A DNA stretch of 64,000 nt from Embleya sp040605455 (GCF_040605455.1 NZ_JBEXCV010000027.1:1-64000); one strand, 5' to 3'; counted from the first letter of the stretch, positions 9,053 to 16,812 are shown. The notes: generated by a model from the sequence alone, not told the origin. Made by a program: numbers and translations.

Positions 9053-9323
9053 TCCGTGCATGCTTCCAGTGTGCGCAGGTCCAGCGCAGGTCAGCCCGGG
9101 CCGCAGCGGCAACCCAGGGTGACGCACCGCTCGCAGAGCGCAGCTCCCCCCGTGAACACCAAGCGGGGAAACACCTCCTCGCATGGCCGCAGGGGGTAAC
9201 GCGGCCTGTCCGCAGATTAGACCCCGGATGAGATTCGGATACCACGAATCTCGACACCGGCACTGAGAGGGCGGTACGTGGCTTTGTTTGTCGACGGCAA
9301 CGCCGACGCGGCGCGGGTGGTCC

Positions 9324-9803
9324 TCAAGGACACGGCCGCCACCGATCCCGAACGCGGGGGTCGGCGGGGAGGTGGGCGGCTTCGTCGGCGACCAGGTCGG
9401 GGTCCTCGTCGAGTGTGGCCTCGGCGTCGGCGAGGGCCAGGCCCAGGCCGTGGTGTTTCGCCGGACAGCGGGGGAAGGGAAGCCTGCCGCGTTCGAGGTC
9501 GGCGATCAGATCGTCGACGGCGGCGGCCATGTTCCGCCGCCACGGGGTGCCGCCGTCCCACGTGGACCGGGGAAGGCGATGCAGGACACTCCACGATCCC
9601 TCGGCTCCCGCCTCGACGGGGCGGTCGCCGTGGGTGCGGATGTCGTCGTCGATCTCGTCCGCAAGCAGGCTCAGGCTGGTGTGCAGGAGCGCGGCGGTGC
9701 GGGCGGTCGGCCGCCAGGGGTCGCCGGGCAAGTGGGGAGGGAAGAGCGTCGCGAACGGGAGGTCGCCCCGATCCGGCGAGGGTGATTGGTCGGCTGTGTC
9801 CAC
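9324..9803 (-). CDS. Hypothetical acidic protein
   Basis: A 159-residue product with a GTG start. It is helical and acidic, with segments such as AALLHTSLSLLADEIDDDI and NMAAAVDDLIADLERGR that look like paired helices of a small regulatory or substrate-binding fold. I see no motif that fixes a family. No signal peptide or membrane segment is present. It stands alone between the phosphatase (opposite end) and an excisionase remnant. The opposing strand is also open but encodes Arg/Gly-rich sequence without real codon bias, so I prefer this strand. Confidence 0.55.
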   Translation of the reverse strand: MDTADQSPSPDRGDLPFATLFPPHLPGDPWRPTARTAALLHTSLSLLADEIDDDIRTHGDRPVEAGAEGSWSVLHRLPRSTWDGGTPWRRNMAAAVDDLIADLERGRLPFPRCPAKHHGLGLALADAEATLDEDPDLVADEAAHLPADPRVRDRWRPCP

Positions 9804-9849
9804 GTGTCGAGCCTAGAAGGGACACCGGTCCACGCGGGCGGCGGCACGC

Positions 9850-9942
9850 TCAGGCGGCTCGGCTGCCGTAGACGTGTTGGAGGTCGACGCCGAGCAGGCG
9901 CCACAGGTCGAGGGTGGAGACGCGGTGGGTGCTGCCCGCGCC
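9850..9942 (-). pseudogene. C-terminal remnant of an excisionase-like gene
   Basis: The 30 final codons read GSTHRVSTLDLWRLLGVDLQHVYGSRAA, which matches the wing-helix end of the intact excisionase at 2677-2934 (LRVVTADLWAVLGVADD). The DNA-binding N-terminus is missing. It suggests that the island between the tRNA repeats is, or contains, a decayed integrative element of the same class. Confidence 0.5.
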
Positions 9943-9970
9943 CCGCACTCTGTGTGGGTGGGGCAACTTG

Positions 9971-10804
9971 TCACCCGTCGATGAGTGGAAGCAGTGACCC
10001 ATCGGCTGTGAGGGCTTCGGACAGCAGGTCACGGTGCGCTACGTCATCTACGGCATAGCCGTAGCGGGCCACCAGAAGGTCTTTGAAAGCCGCGCTGTTT
10101 GGGGTCTGGGTCGAAGGCGTGAGGTGCCAACGGCGTTGTCCGATGGCGAGGACGGCGACTTCCATTGTGGATCTGAGGTTTGTCGGCGTGAGCGCCGACA
10201 GTGGGACGGGCACGGATTGGTCGCTCTCCGGTTCCCTGGCGAGCTGCTGTTGTTGAGCGATCTTCCCTTGTGAAAGCAGGCCAGCGGAGTTCGCACGCAT
10301 GTTCAAGGTGACGTTGACGATTGCGACCAAAAGGTGCCAGTCCAACCATCCTTCACGGCGGAGTTCGTAGAACCCTTCCACGGTGCCGGGATGGGCGAGC
10401 GCACGTGGAAGTGTTCGATTGATCAGGGTTGGCAGGTACTCATAGTTGTCGCGGACATTCGCGCGGGCAGCTTGGCGGTCGTATCCAGGGCCCGGAGTGG
10501 TGGGCGGGCGGAGACCGCTTGCCGGAGTGGGGCGGAGGGCGCCGCTTCCCCAAGGGGTGATGGTGACACCGGCGATGGTGTCGTAGTGGTCTTTGTCGAG
10601 GATGCCAGCGACTTCGTCGTACGGGCGGGCCACGTGCAACTTGTGCATGAGGCCGCCGGTGAATGCCCGATGGACGGTCGCCATGAACTCATCCTTGCGT
10701 TCAGTCTCAGTCGGCACGGCCACTTGGCAAGTGTCCAGCATCACGGAGCCGTTCGTCATGTGTGCCGACAGGGCGTCCGCCCAATCCCGATCCGCCATGC
10801 ACAC
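9971..10804 (-). CDS. Hypothetical protein of the island
   Basis: A 277-residue protein that I do not recognise. The N-terminal 120 residues look globular (DTCQVAVPTETERKDEFMATVHRAF, KLHVARPYDEVAGILDKDHYDTIAGV). The middle has helices around YEYLPTLINRTLPRALAHP and WLDWHLLVAIVNVTLNMRANSAGLLSQGK, then a Gln-rich run. No transmembrane segment is evident. The GC content is lower than that of core genes, which fits acquired cargo. The start at 10804 is the first ATG; the true N-terminus may be lost at the IS junction just upstream. Confidence 0.55.
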   Translation of the reverse strand: MCMADRDWADALSAHMTNGSVMLDTCQVAVPTETERKDEFMATVHRAFTGGLMHKLHVARPYDEVAGILDKDHYDTIAGVTITPWGSGALRPTPASGLRPPTTPGPGYDRQAARANVRDNYEYLPTLINRTLPRALAHPGTVEGFYELRREGWLDWHLLVAIVNVTLNMRANSAGLLSQGKIAQQQQLAREPESDQSVPVPLSALTPTNLRSTMEVAVLAIGQRRWHLTPSTQTPNSAAFKDLLVARYGYAVDDVAHRDLLSEALTADGSLLPLIDG

Positions 10805-10958
10805 CAGAGTCTTCGTCCGCGAGCCGCCTTCGCCTTCCTGGACGCGCCAACCATCACTTCGTGTGGCGCGAACGGGCTGGCGGGAGACGTGGGCCGGGCG
10901 ATTCCGCTGTGCGAGCGGGCCCTGTACCCGCTAATACTGCAACCGCAGTTGGTGTGAT

Positions 10959-10986
10959 GAGGTCACAGCTCACGGGCTGTGACCTC
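10959..10986. terminator. Perfect 10-bp hairpin beside the IS701 remnant
   Basis: GAGGTCACAG (10959-10968) pairs with CTGTGACCTC (10977-10986) across an 8-nt loop. It sits between the IS701 transposase remnant and the unknown gene to its left, overlapping the last codons of the remnant. It may be a terminator or an IS end. Confidence 0.5.
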
Positions 10987-11390
10987 GTCGTTTGTAGTGG
11001 CTGATGCGTGCGCGGTGTTGGGATCGTCGTCGCCAGTGGGACCAGTGCAGCACATGGGCGATCGTCGGCGGGCGCCGGTCGGCGAGGCGTGCGACGAGTC
11101 GGCGGATCTCGGGCAGGCTCAGCGGGACGAGCCCGTCGCGATCGTGTCCGGAGCCCCTTTTTGGAGCTCGCTCGCGCGGAGCACGGTCAGGTGGATGTGC
11201 GCGGCCATCGCGAGGGTGATGTGGCGGTACCAGGCGTGGTACTTGCGGACCTGGTAGTGGTCCAGACCACACTCGTTCTTCGCGGTCTGGAAGCACTCCT
11301 CCACCGTCCAGCGCGTCCCGGCGATTCGGAGCAACGTGTCGAGGGTGGTGCCCTCGGGCGCGAAGCACACGTAGTACGCGATCTCGGCTG
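10970..11390 (-). pseudogene. IS701-family transposase, C-terminal remnant, frameshifted
   Basis: One frame gives EIAYYVCFAPEGTTLDTLL, AGTRWTVEECFQTAKNECGL and DHYQVRKYHAWYRHITLAM, the familiar C-terminal half of IS701 transposases including the catalytic Glu region (WTVEECF). A different frame then supplies the conserved end PLSLPEIRRLVARL and LHWSHWRRRSQHRARISHYKRR, so there is at least one frameshift near 11150. The N-terminal half is absent, replaced at about 11390 by an oppositely oriented IS1380 fragment. Not functional. Confidence 0.8.
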
Positions 11391-11778
11391 CGTGGCCTTC
11401 GTCACGAACACGCCCGGCGGGCAGCTCGCGGACCTCGAACTCCGCCACCGACGACGCGCCCGCGCCGAGGACCGCATCCGCCAGGCGAAGGCGACCGGGT
11501 TGTGGAACCTGCCCCTGCACGGCTTCGCACAGAACCTGGTCTGGTGCGAGCTCGTCTCGCTTGCCTGTGAGTTGGTCGCGTGGACGCAGATGCTCGCCCT
11601 GACCGGCGACGCCCGGAGGTGGGAGATCAAGAAGCTCCGCTTCCGTCTCTTCTCGGCCGCGGCCCGCCTGGTCCGCACCGGCCGACGCGTCGTCGTCCGC
11701 CTGCCCGACCGATGGCCCTGGACCCGACACATCCTCGACGGGATCGCCCGGCTCCACGGCCTCGCCGCACCCACCTGA
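11391..11778 (+). pseudogene. IS1380-family transposase, C-terminal remnant
   Basis: The reading frame shows FVTNTPGGQLADLELRHRRR, EDRIRQAKATGLWNLPL, GFAQNLVWCELVSLACEL and WTQMLALTGDARRWEIKKL, which is the C-terminal third of an IS1380 transposase. It is intact to its stop codon. The first two thirds, with two of the three catalytic carboxylates, are missing. The fragment joins the IS701 fragment head to head at about 11390, so one element inserted into or recombined with the other. Confidence 0.8.
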
Positions 11779-11947
11779 CCACCGAACCGAACGCCCCGAC
11801 GAGACGCGACACAACCGGAAACGTGGAAACCGGCGCCCACCCGACACGACAGTCGGCCAATCGGCGTGCGCCCGCCTCGGAAACACCGCACCCCATCAGC
11901 ACGGAGTCCCCATCAGCGAACCGACGAGGACTCATGAACGATCGAGG

Positions 11948-12703
11948 CTAGACGCTACTGGCGATCGTGTCGAGGACGAGGTTCATCTCGACGTCCATCA
12001 GACCCAATCCAGCTTCTGAGGGGAACCAGAGGACGTTCTCCCATTCTTCGGCGATCGCCTCCCACGGAGAAGCCTCCGGACAGAAGAGGATCAGGCGCTT
12101 TGCCACCTCGTCCATGCGAGCCTTCGGGTCTCCCTGAGCTCCCCATCTCTCGCTGAGTTCCTCAAAGCTCGAAGGAATTCCTTCTGGGTATCCGTCAGAT
12201 TGCCGTAGCGATCCGCCGAGGGGATGGGCGGGCGCGTCGGTAAACATCACAATCACATGCCGCTGCCGTGTGAGGTTCCGCTGCCAGTCGGAGTCGATGG
12301 CCGCGGACAGTGCCTCCAGGCCAGACTCTGGCACATCTCCGCCCCCGCCAGCGGAAAGCGATGAAACAAACTTTTCGAACTTGTGGACCTCATGTGGGAC
12401 CTTGAAGAACGGCGAGGCATGCAAGGCATCCTGGGGGCTGTCCATGAAATCGCGGAAGGCCACCACACGAATCCGCATCTGATCCACCTGCTTCTCTCGC
12501 TGATGCATCGTGGATGCCAGCCTGGCGTGAAAAGAGAACGCCCCCTCTTTGACCTCTTGGATGATCGGCTGCATGCTGCCCGTGACGTCTATGCATAAGA
12601 CGATGTCCACTGCGTAACGCGCGGTGGCCAAGTCGCCCCGGAGCCTCCTGGTCGGATTCTCCAACCTGGTCGCACCGGGCCCGACAGGCTCCGGCTGCCC
12701 CAC
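11948..12703 (-). CDS. vWA-domain protein (C-terminal part of a split HTH-vWA gene)
   Basis: About 250 residues form a von Willebrand A domain with an intact metal-ion site: VDIVLCIDVTGSMQP (DxTGS motif), a threonine/serine region, and VIVMFTDAPAHP (Asp of the last MIDAS loop). The Gly-rich GGGGDVPESGLEAL loop is also typical. vWA domains mediate metal-dependent protein binding in conflict and regulatory systems. Upstream the same frame is open but shows no coding character, while the adjoining frame carries an HTH domain. A seven-C run at 12711-12717 (G7 on the coding strand) lies exactly where the frames cross. The GTG start at 12703 is only one option. The gene is more likely the second half of a single 371-residue protein beginning at 13062. 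Confidence 0.65.
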   Translation of the reverse strand: MGQPEPVGPGATRLENPTRRLRGDLATARYAVDIVLCIDVTGSMQPIIQEVKEGAFSFHARLASTMHQREKQVDQMRIRVVAFRDFMDSPQDALHASPFFKVPHEVHKFEKFVSSLSAGGGGDVPESGLEALSAAIDSDWQRNLTRQRHVIVMFTDAPAHPLGGSLRQSDGYPEGIPSSFEELSERWGAQGDPKARMDEVAKRLILFCPEASPWEAIAEEWENVLWFPSEAGLGLMDVEMNLVLDTIASSV

Positions 12704-13062
12704 TTCCGCGCCCCCCCGGCCTGAGCGCTTGCAGCATCCGCTTGACTGTGGTCGGTCGTCCCGGATCTGGAGGCACTGGCCCGGTCCCACAGGGCTTTGA
12801 AGCGATCGACTTCCGCCTCGGGGTCCATACGTGGCCGCGCTTGTGCGGCCAGCACCTCGACGACCAGTTCCACAATCCCCCAGGACGGCACCTTCGGCTT
12901 GGTGAAGGCATGGTGGATCTTCGTGTGACTGACGGCTTCGCCGATGGCTTCGTGCAGTTTTCTGACCGACGGGTAGCCGGCTTTCCTGTGCTGTTCGTGA
13001 AGCTCGCGATTCAACTCCTTCAAAGGGCTGTTCGGAAGGTTTGGCGAGAGCCACTGCGTCAC
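12589..13062 (-). CDS. HTH-domain protein (N-terminal part of a split HTH-vWA gene)
   Basis: From a GTG start with AGGA before it, residues 10-95 read ELNRELHEQHRKAGYPSVRK, LHEAIGEAVSHTKIHHAFTK and VPSWGIVELVVEVLAAQ. This is the XRE-like HTH cap found at the N-terminus of many multidomain streptomycete proteins, usually fused to vWA, NACHT, caspase-like or WD40 modules. After FKALWDRA the frame turns to low-complexity sequence. The natural continuation, the vWA domain, lies one base back in frame, with a poly-G tract at the crossing point. One extra G would fuse the two. Direct CTGTCAG repeats (13073-13090) just upstream may be an operator. Confidence 0.6.
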   Translation of the reverse strand: MTQWLSPNLPNSPLKELNRELHEQHRKAGYPSVRKLHEAIGEAVSHTKIHHAFTKPKVPSWGIVELVVEVLAAQARPRMDPEAEVDRFKALWDRASASRSGTTDHSQADAASAQAGGARKWGSRSLSGPVRPGWRIRPGGSGATWPPRVTQWTSSYA

Positions 13063-13229
13063 GGCGTGTCCTGTCAGAATCTGTCAGACGGCATCGATGA
13101 CATCATGGCGGTTTTCTTGATGGCCTGTCAGCTGTTTGTGATGTTCCGTAAGTGATTGTCTGCAACTCTGAAAGCTCGGAGAACAGCCCCCAGGCTGGTC
13201 GAAGTCACCCAAGTCCAAGGAGGACTTCG

Positions 13230-13376
13230 ATGGATGAGATCAGTGTTCGTACGCTCCTGCTGGTGCTGATCGGTGTGCTCACGGGCTACGCCGCGTGGCG
13301 CGACCCCTCACTGGGAGTGGCCCTGACAGTGGCGGTCGTCGTCGTTGGGCTCGTTCACGAGCTTCTTTCGCGCTAA
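13230..13376 (+). CDS. Small single- or double-pass membrane peptide
   Basis: A 48-residue product starting at an ATG with a strong ribosome site (CCAAGGAGGACTTCG). Two hydrophobic stretches, TLLLVLIGVLTGYAAW and GVALTVAVVVVGLVHELL, indicate a membrane hairpin or one long segment. The function is unknown. The stop codon TAA is shared with the first bases of the IS5-like inverted repeat, so the IS probably supplied or truncated the C-terminus. Confidence 0.6.
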   Translation: MDEISVRTLLLVLIGVLTGYAAWRDPSLGVALTVAVVVVGLVHELLSR

Positions 13377-13440
13377 GGGTTGTCCCGTAATGATCTTTGG
13401 TTCGCTGGAGGCGTGACGGCGCGGCCAGCGGCCATTGCGC

Positions 13441-14208
13441 TTATCCGGCGAGGTTGAGGTTGTGCAGGCGGGCGATCCCGAGCATGGCGTGGTGGACGCC
13501 GTCGCCCCTGAGCCGGCAGTCGCGGAGGATCTTCCAGGTCTTCATGCGGGCGAATACATGCTCGACGTGGGCACGGACCTGCTTGTGCGAGCGATTGTGC
13601 TCCTGCTTCCAGTCGGGGAGTTCGTCGCCGGGCCGGCGGCGGTGCGACATCACCAGTCCGGTGCCGGGATTGCCGCCGTCGGCGATGGTCGTCGTCTTGC
13701 CGACGGCGACTTTGGCCCCGGATTCCTCCCATGCCTTGCAGTCGTTGCGGTTGCCTGGAAGCGGTTGGCCGACCACGACGACCAGGCGGGTGTCGGCGTC
13801 GATGACGACCTGGTGGTTCGTGGAGTAGCGATAGTTCTTCGACTGCTCGGCGATCGAGTGGTCCCGGGTGGGAACCAGGGTGCCGTCCACAATGAGCACG
13901 GTGTCCTTCGCAAAACGTTGCCGGGGCTTCAACGCGAGGAGTGGGCCGATCTGGTCAATGATCCGATCGGCTGCGGACTTCGAGACACCGAACAGCAGGG
14001 CGAGCTGGCGCATCGTCAAGTTCGTGCGCCAGTAGGCCACAACGAGCAGCACTCGGTCCTCCAGCGGCAGACCCCAGGGCCGGCCCCGCCGTACCACGTC
14101 CGCGCCCTCGCGGCGCAGCGCGGTCACTGTCTTGCGGAACTGGCGCGGATTCACGCCTGTGAACGGGAATATCCAGGACGGCTCAGACGCCGTGATCACA
14201 CCAGCCAT
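13441..14208 (-). CDS. IS5-family transposase
   Basis: A 255-residue DDE transposase. The N-terminal HTH region includes LTMRQLALLFGVSKSAADRII (about 66-86). Catalytic positions are D in VDGTLVP, D in ADGG (after KTTTIADGG) and E in AHVEHVFARMK, giving a complete triad. The length agrees with the family and the frame is uninterrupted, so the enzyme is likely active. It lies 60 bp inside the left inverted repeat of the element described at 13373-15198. Confidence 0.9.
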   Translation of the reverse strand: MAGVITASEPSWIFPFTGVNPRQFRKTVTALRREGADVVRRGRPWGLPLEDRVLLVVAYWRTNLTMRQLALLFGVSKSAADRIIDQIGPLLALKPRQRFAKDTVLIVDGTLVPTRDHSIAEQSKNYRYSTNHQVVIDADTRLVVVVGQPLPGNRNDCKAWEESGAKVAVGKTTTIADGGNPGTGLVMSHRRRPGDELPDWKQEHNRSHKQVRAHVEHVFARMKTWKILRDCRLRGDGVHHAMLGIARLHNLNLAG

Positions 14209-14286
14209 GCGGTGATCGTCTCACCGCGGTGGTGGACCTGGACCAGGACTTGATTCACGAGGGTGGCGGCGGGAAAAGTGGGCGGT

Positions 14287-15144
14287 ATGACGGACTCAGC
14301 AGACCTGGCGCTGGCGCTCCGCCTGGCCGATCAGGCGGACGAGATCGCCCGGCGCTACTTCCGTGCACCCGACCTGGGCGCCGAGCGCAAGGGCGACGGA
14401 AGTCCGGTTACCGAGGCCGATCGGGAGATCGAACGCGTTCTGCGCGCGTCGATCCGCGCCGAACATCCCGGCGACGCGTTCGTCGGTGAGGAGTTCGGCG
14501 CCCAGGGGCGCAGCCGCCGCCGATGGATCATCGATGCCATTGACGGGACGGCGAGCTTCATCGTGGGTGATCCGGAATGGAGCACCCTCATCGCCCTTGA
14601 AGACCACGGTGACGTGACGCTCGGTATGGTCTCCGCCCCCGCACTTGGGCGCCGCTGGTGGGCAACGCCAGGCACTGGGGCCTGGATGGGGCCATGCCCT
14701 TCCGATCCGTCAGTCCCTCCGATCCGTCTGACGCTCACGGCACGAGGAAACGCCGAGGATGCCGCCGTGGGCATCTGGCCTCCACCGTCCCGCCTGAGCG
14801 CAACCGAACGCGACGCCGCCGCAAGGCTGGTGGCAGGCATTGCGACTGTGCTCCCCGTGCTCGACTGGTCGACGGCAGACCACACCACGCCGCCACCGAG
14901 TAAACCGTCCACCGGATCCGGCACTTGTCACGGAGCCCTCCTGGTCGCGACAGGAAAACTCGATGCCTTCCTCCTGCTGGGTGCCGGCCCCTGGGACATC
15001 GCCGCAGTGATCCCCATCGTCGAGGAGTCCGGCGGCGCCTTCAGCGACCTCTCCGGCCAACGGCGAACCGACACAGGCGCTGCCCTGTTCGCCAGACCCG
15101 ACATCCACCAGCAGCTCCTGAACATGGTTAAAGCCCCCAACTGA
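14287..15144 (+). CDS. Inositol-monophosphatase-family phosphatase (IS passenger)
   Basis: A 285-residue member of the FIG/IMPase superfamily (inositol-1-phosphatase, histidinol-phosphate phosphatase and relatives), Mg-dependent sugar-phosphate hydrolases. Metal-site motifs are present: GEEFG (about 67-71), the variant DAIDGT (about 85-90, usually DPIDGT), and WDIAAVIPIVEESGG near the C-terminus. The substrate cannot be read from sequence; histidinol phosphate is possible. The start at 14287 fits the conserved N-terminus; a GTG at 14263 is an alternative. It faces away from the IS5 transposase with a 78-bp gap and ends 36 bp before the right inverted repeat. Confidence 0.8.
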   Translation: MTDSADLALALRLADQADEIARRYFRAPDLGAERKGDGSPVTEADREIERVLRASIRAEHPGDAFVGEEFGAQGRSRRRWIIDAIDGTASFIVGDPEWSTLIALEDHGDVTLGMVSAPALGRRWWATPGTGAWMGPCPSDPSVPPIRLTLTARGNAEDAAVGIWPPPSRLSATERDAAARLVAGIATVLPVLDWSTADHTTPPPSKPSTGSGTCHGALLVATGKLDAFLLLGAGPWDIAAVIPIVEESGGAFSDLSGQRRTDTGAALFARPDIHQQLLNMVKAPN

Positions 15145-15307
15145 CCTGCACGCCAGGGCTGTTTCACGCTGCCTCATGGGTTACGGGACAAGCCTTAGAC
15201 TAACGGCCACGGTGCGTCAAGCCTGAAGCACGTCTGCGACACAGCGTGACGCTGATGGGTGAGCAGACAGAGGGCTTTGGCTGCACGCGCGGTGGAGGCC
15301 GGAGAGT

Positions 15308-15328
15308 CGGGCTCACACCGGGCTCACA
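15308..15328. repeat. Paired GGGCTCACA motif, right inner end of the island
   Basis: The 21-bp block is identical to 5912-5932, and lies about 120 bp inside the right 143-bp repeat. The symmetric placement at both inner ends is what arm-type integrase sites would show. Confidence 0.45.
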
Positions 15329-15448
15329 TCGCGTTGGTAGCGCTCGTGGGTAGCGCCCCGCTTGAGTTCGGGTGGCGTGAAGGCGCAGGTCAAGGGGCTG
15401 CGATGCAAATCTGATTCGCCGTAGCGTGCTTCTCGCCAACCCCGGACA

Positions 15449-15491
15449 GCGGATTAAAAGTCCGCTGCTCTGCCAATTGAGCTAACGGCCC
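15449..15491 (-). pseudogene. Truncated tRNA-Lys (5' half only)
   Basis: These 43 nt equal the acceptor 5' strand, D-arm and anticodon arm of the intact tRNA-Lys at 5572-5644. The variable loop, T-arm and 3' acceptor strand are missing; unrelated sequence follows. The upstream region is intact, so a dead half-tRNA could still be transcribed. Confidence 0.85.
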
Positions 15492-15591
15492 GGTTGGGCG
15501 CCGGCGGTGATCCGCGTTTTGCCCACCGGCAGAGTACCGGTATCGGATCGAACATGCTGCGAGTATCCCCGGACACGCCGTGACCTGCGGG
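15449..15591. repeat. Right copy of the 143-bp perfect direct repeat (att-like)
   Basis: It matches 5602-5744 base for base. It starts at the edge of the anticodon stem and continues beyond the 5' end of the tRNA through about 100 bp of upstream DNA. Together the two copies define a 9.85-kb segment. Confidence 0.9.
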
Positions 15592-15949
15592 AATGTACGT
15601 GGCTTGGGTTGTTGGGCTCCGGCCTCAACGAGATTGGTAAGTTGCGCAAATCCGGCATCCTGAGCGGTCCTCGTAGGCCAGAGCGCACATCAGCGGGGCC
15701 AACAGAATCCGTGTGAGCCCGCGAAATCCGCCGCGGAGATGACCTGTCCGTGGGGATCCGCGCTCAGAATGCGCTCAGAGCCGGCCTTCAGCAGCGGCGC
15801 TTGACCTGGGATTTCGGTGACTCTCCGTATGTCGCGCGCCTGCCAGGGGGCAGCCGTGACGTGGCGGGTTGGCGCGCATGCCGCGCCGCCAAGGGCGGCC
15901 GAGTTGCCCGGCGATGTGAGCGGTCAGCGTGTCGACAGCTGCGCCCCAC
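15592..15949. other. Non-coding stretch right of the island
   Basis: About 360 bp in which I see no supported gene. A TGTGAGCCC word near 15710 is the complement of the GGGCTCACA motif. Otherwise nothing stands out. Confidence 0.4.
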
Positions 15950-16228
15950 CTACCGCCGGTCCTGATCGGCGGTTGCGGAGTTGTCCGACGCACGCTGACG
16001 GAGTCGGTCAAGGCGCCGACGGGTCGGACCCCGGTGCCAAAGGCCGTCCCGGCCAGTGACCAGGCGCCAGATCAGATACCCGAAGGTGAAGATCCCCAGG
16101 GCGAGGAACACCAGCATCGTCACAGGAACGCCACCCGGCCAAAATGCGGCAGAGGCCACGATGCCGACGGCGATCAGGACGCCGACCCCGTAACCGGCAA
16201 GTCGACGGGACCGGCCGCTACTTCTCAT
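15950..16228 (-). CDS. Small two-segment membrane protein
   Basis: A 92-residue protein with a basic N-terminus (MRSSGRSRR), two transmembrane helices (GVGVLIAVGIVASAAFW and VTMLVFLALGIFTFGYLIWRL) and a basic cytoplasmic tail (GPTRRRLDRLRQR). GGAGG lies 8 nt before the chosen ATG at 16228, which is better than the upstream TTG. The function is unknown. It resembles the many small integral membrane proteins of streptomycetes. The neighbours give no clue. Confidence 0.65.
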   Translation of the reverse strand: MRSSGRSRRLAGYGVGVLIAVGIVASAAFWPGGVPVTMLVFLALGIFTFGYLIWRLVTGRDGLWHRGPTRRRLDRLRQRASDNSATADQDRR

Positions 16229-16383
16229 GGCCACATCCTCCCCCAACTGCGCGTCGTAATCTGTCGAACCGGCCGGACGGCTCGTTCGTCCCGAGCGCTT
16301 GATCCGGCGAACTGCGCCACAGCGCCCTGAGAGGTCGGGGGCGGATCATCGTCTCGGCCAATGGGGACAGCGCTCGCGGCCCC

Positions 16384-16812
16384 TCAGTCGATACAGAACT
16401 CGTTGCCCTCGATGTCCTGCATCGGGATGCACGAATCATTGCCGTCATACAGCGTTCGCACGTGTACCGCGCCGAGCGGGACGAGTCGTGCGCGCTCGGT
16501 CTCAAGTGCGGCGAGGCGCTCTTCACCCACGAGTCCGGTACCGACCCGCACGTCAAGATGCAGCCGGTTCTTGGCGGCCTTCCCTTCGGGAACGCGCTGG
16601 AAGTACAGTCGCGGACCCACGCCCGAGGGATCACTGCAGGCAAACCATGCGTCCTGCTGCTCGGAGGGCAGCGAGCGCTTGAAATCGTCCCAAGTGGCAA
16701 ACCCTTCCGGGGGCGGCGGTACGACGTACCCCAACACTTCGCACCAGAAACGAGCGAGGCGCTCAGGTTCTGCGCAGTCGAAGGTGACTTGGAACTTCTT
16801 GATCGACGTCAT
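16384..16812 (-). CDS. VOC-family (glyoxalase-like) protein
   Basis: A 142-residue vicinal-oxygen-chelate protein: KKFQVTFDCAEPERLARFWCEVLGY at the N-terminus, LYFQRVPEGKAAKNRLHLDV in the middle (the His-Leu-Asp of the second repeat), and a C-terminal MQDIEGNEFCID (the usual DPEGNEFC ending). Members bind a divalent metal and act as glyoxalases, dioxygenases or antibiotic-binding resistance proteins; which applies here is unknown. It appears monocistronic. The start at 16812 is preferred because the upstream extension lacks homology. Confidence 0.85.
   Translation of the reverse strand: MTSIKKFQVTFDCAEPERLARFWCEVLGYVVPPPPEGFATWDDFKRSLPSEQQDAWFACSDPSGVGPRLYFQRVPEGKAAKNRLHLDVRVGTGLVGEERLAALETERARLVPLGAVHVRTLYDGNDSCIPMQDIEGNEFCID

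Larger units (their letters stand above)
13373..15198. mobile_element. IS5-like element carrying a passenger gene
   Basis: Terminal inverted repeats of 18 bp match at 17 positions: CTAAGGGTTGTCCCGTAA at 13373-13390 and its near-complement at 15181-15198. Between them lie an intact IS5-family transposase (13441-14208, leftward) and a divergent inositol-monophosphatase-like gene (14287-15144). IS5 elements of this group are normally about 0.9 kb and contain only the transposase. No internal copy of the right repeat is visible just past the transposase start, so the passenger appears to lie inside the mobile unit. Alternatively the right end comes from a second, lost IS copy. Confidence 0.65.

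Noticed and set aside
9278..9871. Plus-strand frames opposite the hypothetical gene at 9324-9803
   Set aside because: Their products are Arg/Gly-rich without defined structure; the minus-strand product is more protein-like.
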